Origin: Zygnema cylindricum
Lineage: Eukaryota; Streptophyta; Zygnematophyceae; Zygnematales; Zygnemataceae
Assembly (NCBI GenBank): GCA_037447655.1
Contig: JBBHKE010001313.1
Location: 1-64,000, forward strand
Length of the DNA: 64,000 nucleotides
Direction: 5' to 3'
The notes under the pieces were generated by a model. That model was not told the origin of the DNA and did no database searches. It saw nothing but the letters and a program-made list of their open reading frames with translations. Shown here in pieces: positions 1 to 8,500 of the stretch (the first letter of the stretch is position 1; every line of letters begins with the position of its first letter). The position numbers were made by a program, and so were the translations under genes.

Positions 1-331
1 CAAGTTTTTAGGGTTTTCTTAGGCTTTTTCTAGGCTATATTATGTCAAGCTCAGAGACAAAACGATGTACAGTTGTTAATCAAAAAACAAACTTTATAAT
101 CTAATAAACTTAATAAACTGATCACCTTATTAAACTTAAGGATATTTACATAACAATCTTAATAAGCAAATATTTTGCACTGCTCAACAACTGTAGGTCA
201 TAAATTGACACAATTTACGTCGCATCGAAATCAAGATATGACGGATTAGATACATATCTACCATACAAACATATTCAGATTTCATATACAGATACATGTA
301 TTAGTGGATGAGTTGAATTTTTTGAACTCAC

Positions 332-433
332 CTTGCTCTCCTTACTTTCAAAATTTTCTTCTTGATGGGGGTCCAAAACTACGGATTTCTGCGGTACAAT
401 TTGTTTTTTTTCATCCATACCAAGCCGCATTTC
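332..433 (-). CDS. EttA-like gene, probable exon 8 (linker)
   Basis: Thirty-four in-frame codons between acceptor CGGGCAG and donor GTGAGT, phase 0 like the other exons. They start EMRLGMDEKKQIVPQK, which is weakly like the QKxRLAQEE start of the EttA linker. Similarity fades afterwards, so this exon is less certain. Confidence 0.45.
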
Positions 434-3400
434 CTGCCCGTTTTCAATATAAAATTGAAAATTGTTTAGGTTTCCAATATAAGATTGAAACTTATTTCAG
501 GTTTAGGGTGTTTAGGGTTTTTTAGGACTTTCACTACTTGAAAAAAGGAAAAAGACGTCTCTAGGATTTCTGCAAAATCAGTCGTTGGAAAATTATCTGA
601 TAGAAGTACTAAGTGTTGGATAATACATGAAAAAAAAATGCACAGAAAAGACAAAACCTAAGAAAATGTCACAACTACTTACATAAAACATCGCAGCTAG
701 AGGCGAAAAGTAACATGAGTAATTTAGCAAAATTAGCATTAAATCTTAAATTTTTGCATTAAACGGATTATTTCAGCATTAGAACTTATATTTGACACTG
801 AATCTCATAATTCTAAATTGACGTGGATGATTTTTTGCCACAAGTCCAAATTCGTGTTATTAATAATGTTTTAAGGGAGGAAGAGTTTTAGAGAGAGGGA
901 GAAAGAAGGAGAGGGGAGAGAGTGGGTGGAGAAAAAGGAGCAGGAGAGGGAGAGGTGGAGAGCGAGAGGGGAACGAGGAAGAAAGGGAAATGGAGGAAGA
1001 TAGAGGGAGAGAGGGAGAGGGAGAGAGGAAGAGAGGGAAAGGGAGAGGAGAGGGTGCGAGGGAGAGGAGTGAGAGGGAGAGGGGCATTGAATTAGTGTTA
1101 TTAGTTAACTCTAATAAGCATTTCAAAGTAAAATTACCTTAAATTACCTTAAAACGCATTTCAGATTCACTCATTGCAAGCTAAAAAAAAAACTGAAACA
1201 AATAAATTATCAAAACCTTCATAAAAAACTTTTAAGAAACATACAACAAACGATCTCATAACATCCTTTTTTTTTTCGGCACATCAACTTTCCCTTCAAA
1301 GATTTCAGTGTTTCCACAAATAAAAAATGATCAAGGGTGTAGTACACAATTTTTTTTTAACATATTATTTACTATTATCATTTAACAAATTATTCATTAG
1401 AAGAATAACTAACCTTGGTTTCCAAAAAAGCTGAATAGGTTCCTTCAAATATAAAACCTCCATTATAGTCGAGCTCCAAAATCCATCCAGCGACCTGCAA
1501 AAAAAGAAGAACGAAAAAAAAGGATGCCTTCCACATTTAGAGTTTTTCAAGGATTTTAAAGTGTTTCAGGGGGGTTTTTTTAGGCTTTGTAAGGCTTTGA
1601 AAGGGTGCTTTCAAGATTTTTGGATTATTTTCTGGTTGTCTAGACTTTTTTGTAAAGAAAAGTATGAGTTTTTAAAGACTAAAAAATATTAAATAAACAA
1701 ATTTAAAACATTTTTTAGAATAGTGAAGTTTGACAAAAAAAAGCACTGACAGAAAAAAAAATCTCACCTAAAAAGAGTTTCAGAGTGTCCGACGGGGTAG
1801 TGAAATAAGCATGTTAACGGGAATTTTTAGGTCAAATAATGCATACATTGTATAATTGATTAATTTTACGAGAACTGGGAGTTGGAGTAAACCCCTAGAT
1901 ACTAATTAGTTTAACTTATACATTTAAATCTTGTCAGTCCAGTTTGCCGTTAACTATCCTTTCCTTTTTAGATGCATAATATTTAGAAAGGGAAAAAAAA
2001 AAGGCATTCGAATACTGTCAATGCGATAGAATAGATAGCATTAAACGATTTATACAAAAAAAAAGCATATACAAAAACAAATATATAAATGAAAACAAAA
2101 AACAGACATAGAAACAAAGTGTGCTTCATATTATGAATACTATGATCCGAAACCAAACAGAATTCTACTTTTTGATTAACAATTTGCTTTTTTGATCAAT
2201 TTGACTTTTGACCAATTTAACTTTTGATTAATTTGCCTTTCAACAATTTCACTTTTAACCAGTTTTACTTTTAACCAGTTTGACTTTTTCAACCATTTGT
2301 CTTTTCATCAATTTAACTTTTTCTTCAATTTGACTTTTAATCAAAAAGACATTTGATCAATTTGACTTTTAACCAAACAGTTAACAAGTGAAGTCAACTG
2401 TCAGTGATGTTTGAGCTAGGGATTTTCTAGGGTTTTATGAAGTTTTTCAGGGTCTTTTAGGGTTTTAAGGGTGATGATAATACCTTTTCAAGAAAATTGC
2501 GGCTATTTGTGCTTGCAATAATAGTGCCTTTAAATTCTGAAAAATACTTTTCCAACCAAAAAACTTCTCCTTCATTGAGGTGATTCGTCGGTTCTTCCAA
2601 AAATAACGCATCTGGTCTCTGATTATATACATAAACATTGAAAAAGGAAAAAAACAGTGATGTTTTAGGAAAACTTATAAAATGACTAAAAAAAGCGTCA
2701 TATCTGAAAAAAAAAAGGAAAAAGGAAAAATAACCTGATAGCAGTCATATAAATCTAAACAAAGTTCAAAATCGACCACATAAGCATGTCAAAAATTATA
2801 AAAAATACGAAAAAATGAAAAATAGTGAATTCAGAAAGCCATTCTTGTCTAAAGAAAAAAAGTTCACGCAAAACTGAAAAAATAGAGGATTTCTTATTCC
2901 AAAAGACAAATATGCAAAGGAAATGTCCACAGCAATCTTGGACCCTAATATACTCCCAGAAAACCTTGAAAACCCTGGAAAACCCCTAAAAAAACATAAA
3001 TTGCATATCCCCTTGAGCGAGTGATTGAATGACATTTCTGGTGTTTTAGACTTGAATGAATATGAAATGATCGATTTTATGAACTTACAACTCAGCGGAT
3101 ACAAGAAAATAATCTTAAATAAATTACTGTTTTTTTGTCCAAAAAACTATGTGATCTTGGTCCTTAACTGCAATGATTACCGAGTTTTTATTCCTTTTCA
3201 AAAATTATGGCAAGAGCTATTCCATTTTTTCAGTTTGGAATACGAAATCTAACCTCAGTTAATAGTTAATTATTATTAACATTACTCCTCTCACAAATCG
3301 GTTGGAAAATAATTAAAAACAGCACCTAAAAATAACATGATCCAGAAAAATTAAGTGGGTAGAAAGAAGAGTAGAGAAAGAAAAAAAAAATCATCCGGAA

Positions 3401-5469
3401 AAATGTACCTGATTTATGGATCTAATTTGTATTAGCATTTCAAGAAAAAAAAAATCATAATGAGCCACGTGGCAAAACATAATTTAGTGTAGCTAATACT
3501 ACATATGCTTTAACACTAATAATTCACTATCACTAATAGTGAGGAAAGGTGCACTTCCTTCTCATAATAATATTAAGAGGTTATAAATACTAAGGAGGTA
3601 ACATTAAAAGAAGCAATGCTGAGTTTAAAAACAAAAATAAACTACATGAATAAATAAAAACATACCGAAAGGAGGAGCTGGCAGAGAGCAACTTTTTGGC
3701 GTTCTCTCTGAGTGAGGTCCTTCACACGAGAATCTAAAGGTGGGCAGTTTAATCCATCTAAAACTGTCTGTAAAATCCATCCCATGTCAAAAAAAAATGT
3801 TGAAAAAAGAACGGAATTTCGTACGGGAAAACTTATTTAGTCCATCTTTGCCAATATGATCAGCATATGAAATAAATTATTTGTATTAAGCATAATATAG
3901 AGGTAAAGACAAAACTCACCAGAAATTACAAAAAAACACGCAAAACCTGTCTATCCAAAAATTATAGTTCAAGCATAAGAATTAAAAAAACCCTTAAAAC
4001 TCCAAAAAAAAAAAAAGCATAAGAAAAAGAATTAAAAAAAAACGCCACCCTATAGGCAATCAGGACACAAATCCAAATCATAGGAAAGAAAAGAGGAAAA
4101 ATGCTAAAAACCCTAAAAATACTCTTGCTTGTAGAATAAAACTTCCACTTGACCAGAAACCAGGTCATATTCATTAAATGATTGAAAAAAGGGAATCTCC
4201 ATTTGGCAAGTTACCTGGGAGGGAGAGGGAGAGGGAGAGGGAGAGGGAGAGGGAGAAGGAGAAGGAGAGGGAGAGGGAGAGGGAGAGGGAGAGGACGGAG
4301 AGGGAGAGGCAGAGGTAGAGGCAGAGGCAGAGGCAGAGGGAGCGGGAGAGGGCGAGGGAGAGAGAGACGAAGAGGTGTGGGAAAGAGAGACGGAGAGGAG
4401 GTGTGGAAGAGAGAGCGAAGGACTCGAAGATTTCCGAATGTCCAAAGACATTCAGGAATTTTCGCTCCGAACATGAATGTCAATGTTACACAATGTCGAC
4501 ATCCGCATAGGATTTCAATTTTCCCCTCTTAACATTGCGATTTGATTACGGCTCAATGTCCACATCCGATTCCTCAATGTCCGAGTGCGATTTCCTCATA
4601 AAATCGAGATTTCTCTTCCATTTCCTTGCCTACTCAATTGCAGATTTAAGATCCTCGTGAAAGTCGATAATTTTGAGCGAGAGAGAGGGGGGAGAGAGAG
4701 AGGGAGAGAGGGAGAGAGAGGAAGAGATGGAGAGAGGGAGAGGTATGGAGAGAGAAAAAGAGAGGGAGAGAGGGAGAGAGAGAGGGAGATGGAGAGACGG
4801 GGAGGTAAGGAGAGAGGGAGAGAGGGAGAGATAGGGGGGGAGAGAGGGAAAGAGGCGCAAAATAATTTCATTTTTAGATAAGAATGGAAATGAAAGCAGA
4901 CATCTACTAGGTGATCAAGTTCCCAGCTCTTTGCAGAGGGAGGGAGAGGGAGGTGAAGAGAGACGGGGGAGAGAAAGAGCGAGAGCGAGAGAGAGGTTTT
5001 GAGATTCAAATGGAGATGTAACCAGACCTCCATTTGGTGGTCCAGTTGCCAACCTTCGAGGATAGGAAAAAAGAGAGGGAGAGAAAAAACCTGCACTTGG
5101 TGGTCAAGTTCCCAGCCCTTACAGGCATCGATAAGAGTCTGAAGAGTTGCATATTGGGCACTCAATTTTTCCACGTCAGCTCCAATTTTAGACATATCCG
5201 AGCTCACCTGTGTGAAAGAGAGAGGGAGGAACAGAGAAAGACAAAAATTAGGAAGGAAAACTATAGTATACATGTGTAAGCTTTCTGTTTGGACATATCC
5301 AAGCTGACCTGTGATTGAAAAAAGTAGCAAGATAGGGAGAGGATTGGGAGGGGAAAAAAAAGAAAAAGATCCCTGGTCGGACATGTCCAAGCAGACTGCC
5401 GAAAGAAACTGGGGAAAAAAAAGCGAGGATTGGGAGAAACATAAAAAAAACATCCCTTTTGGACACATC

Positions 5470-5544
<75 letters not shown>

Positions 5545-8500
5545 GGGAGAAGAGGAAAGATGTAAAGAGGAAAAAAAAGGAAGTAGAGAAAAAAAAAAAC
5601 TGTTTCAAAAAAAAACAAAGGAAAAATGTCAGAAACTCCAACTATTCAAAAAACAAAAAAAATTGTTAGAGTTCCAAATTAAAAATTTGAAACCCACAAT
5701 ATTCCGGAAAACAAAATAAAACAATTATTAGACTCGAAAAAAAATTAATAAAGAAAGTTGTGAAGAAATGTGGACATTTTGTTATTGATGGGAAGACAAT
5801 GGGGAAAAGGCAGATTGGACGATGATGGACAGAGAGAGAGAGTGAGTGGAGGAGAGAGGGAGAGAGAGGGGAGAGGGAGAGGAGAGGGAGAGGGAGGGAG
5901 AGGGAGAGAGAGGGAGAGGGAGAGGGAGAGGGAGAGGGAGAGGGAGAGGGAGAGGGAGAGGGAGAGGCAGAGGGAGAGGGAGAGGGAGTGGGGGAGGGAG
6001 ATAGATAGAGAGTCAACTGGATGGCACCTCAATGATGTCCTCGACAGTTGTACCATTGTCCAGTTTTGGTTCCTGTAGCATGCGCATGCAGTCACAAATG
6101 ACATTCATTTAAAAAAGGACAAGTAAAAATTCCAAATTTAAAATTAAACCATAATTCGCTATTTGGGAGGTTAATAACATCATGTGGTACCAGCTTCTCT
6201 TGGGCCTCTCACCACAAAATAGCCGTTAACAATAATAATTATCATATTCTTAACATAGATTCTTTAAGCGGTTCATAATTGTCCATGCTATTCGTAAACT
6301 TAGTATAATCATTAACACTAAAACAATCCTCACAGTAATTCCGTTCCTCGAAAAACCATTTACGGTGTAGCGCAAGTAACAAATCCTGGATACCACTGTT
6401 CTCAATCTAACTTATATGTTTCCACTCAATAGGAAAGCCGCCCAAAGTTTACAGCACAGAAAATGGTCTCTGGTTGACTTCCAAAGAAGATGTTTGCAAC
6501 ATGGTCTTGTGAAATTTCAAATAGCTTGGCAACGGGAGCCCATCTAAAAATTACACACAAATGTCACTAAAGGATACAAAGATAAAAGCCTTCCAAACTA
6601 AATTGGGTATCTCCAATAATCAGAAAGTTGTGGAATTGAAACCACAGCTGAAAGTATCTTCTAACTTTGATGCAAAAGAATACACTGCGTATCGTTGTTA
6701 AGGTTGATGCGTTTTTAGCCACTTAAATCAACTTTTCTCCGTGCACACGTAACAGATCTTCATTTGGAGACCACCAATTGGAAGATAGGAATCTTACCTT
6801 TCCATCGGAATTGCCAGATTAATAAATATGAGATTCTAATTACATCAATATAATATATCATCTTGAAATGTAGTCAAAGCACCAGTTTTGTAGAAAAGGA
6901 TGCTTTTTCAAACAATTGGTCTGGAAATACGAACTGGAAAAACAATAGCCCTTCTAATACCTAAAACAACCTTTTACACTTGCTTTCAAAGCCTTCCCGA
7001 GAGCCATAATTACTCATAAATTGAAGGTTTAGTCGATGGTTTAGACAGATTTTAGAAACAAAACAGAGATTCTGTCGCAAAATTTTGGTACGAACTTATT
7101 AATGTGGATAAAAGAAATGTGTTTGGCTTTAAACATATTCTCACTCACATTTTCTGGTCAAGTTTTGGTAATGTTACAGGATATTTGGTCATCGTTAAGT
7201 AACATCGTCAAACATTGGGTCACATGACCAAAAGATGACCAAAACATGACGAAAAGGTGACCAAAAAAATGTGAGTGAGAGCATGACGTGTGGCAACGTT
7301 CAGTTCACATAAATTCCATCTTTAAGACCAAAAATGTGAGTATGACCCTCCCTGTGTTCACCACATTCATAGGTGGTAAAAAGTGTAGTGTAGTAAAAAA
7401 AATCCACCAGAAATTTATGGGTATTCACTCCATTTATTTTGTGAGTTGTTTTGTAGCCTTTGCATGCAAAACTTGCACATTCTATTCATAGTAAATTCAT
7501 AGTATAAATTAAGTAGTTGAGTAAAACCGTGTATGAAATCCCCTCGCTATCTTGCCCAAAATTCACCATCAATTTTGTTACGACGAGAATGATGACATTC
7601 TGATAGAAAATAAATATACCAAAAAACAAGGTTGAATAACTGTTGGAAATGTGTACATATTGTCCTTTCTATACGGGTTATATAGCGTCCCATAGGTTCA
7701 CATTACATAACAAAAACATTATCACACTGTACATAATTGGTACACTCTATTGATTTTGCTCGTAAAGCACATACTTTGAATTGACCTGCGAACTAAAATA
7801 CCCGTGCCATCATGGCACTACCATGTGTCACGAAGTTTACAAATTCTATGGCCATTCTATGCAACATCCCAATTTGGTTTAGTGTAACAGTCTCCGCCTG
7901 TTGGGGTAGTGCATTGATGTGCCTTGATGTGCCATGATGGCCAGGAACAGTTAGTAAATCGATTTGTTGTGTTAGATAGAATAGCACTCCGTACAGTACG
8001 TACGTGAAGTACGTATATATACATTTAAGGTTTTGTACTTTGCACCTTTTGGTACTGTACTCAAAGGTACTTATACTGTTTCATATACCATGATGGTTCG
8101 TGGCATTCAAGCCCTCTGAGTTCCCAAAGAGCTTTCCTTTTTTATCTTGGCTTCGCTGCTCTATGGATAACATTAAAAGTTCGTATCATGGGAGATCGTA
8201 ATAACAAACAGGTTATGAACCCACAAGATTTTCGAAGTGAACAGTTAGACAACTATACATAAAGGATTATACATATTGAAGGTATAAGGCTAAGAAAGCA
8301 TTGCAAGAAAAAAAAAGTGGGCTATAGCGGAGGAGAAAAGGGTGAGGCCTGCAATAGGCTGCGACGACGCGAATGAGGCACAAGTAAAAGCGGGGAATCA
8401 ATTTGATGAAATGAGGATCAAGCAACTGACTTAACTGTAAAAGGATATATAAGACACTTCCGGAATTCTTGGAAAAAGTGGGCGGCTTCAAAGGAAGCAA

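Noticed and set aside
3025-3252. 75-codon plus-strand ORF in intron 5
   Set aside because: AT-rich intron sequence, no family resemblance, opposite to the gene.
4113-4532. Overlapping P/S-rich and R/G-rich ORFs
   Set aside because: Six-base repeats give open frames in all phases; no real composition or start context.
4596-5618. 340-codon minus-strand ORF across the GA tracts
   Set aside because: Most of it is translated microsatellite (L/S/P runs). Only 5091-5207 within it is a real exon of the ABC-F gene.
6450-6545. Possible minus-strand exon reading WAPVAKLFEISQDHVANIFF
   Set aside because: It has AG/GT-like borders but is 91 bp long (would break the phase), stops in the frame of the gene, and matches nothing in ABC-F proteins.
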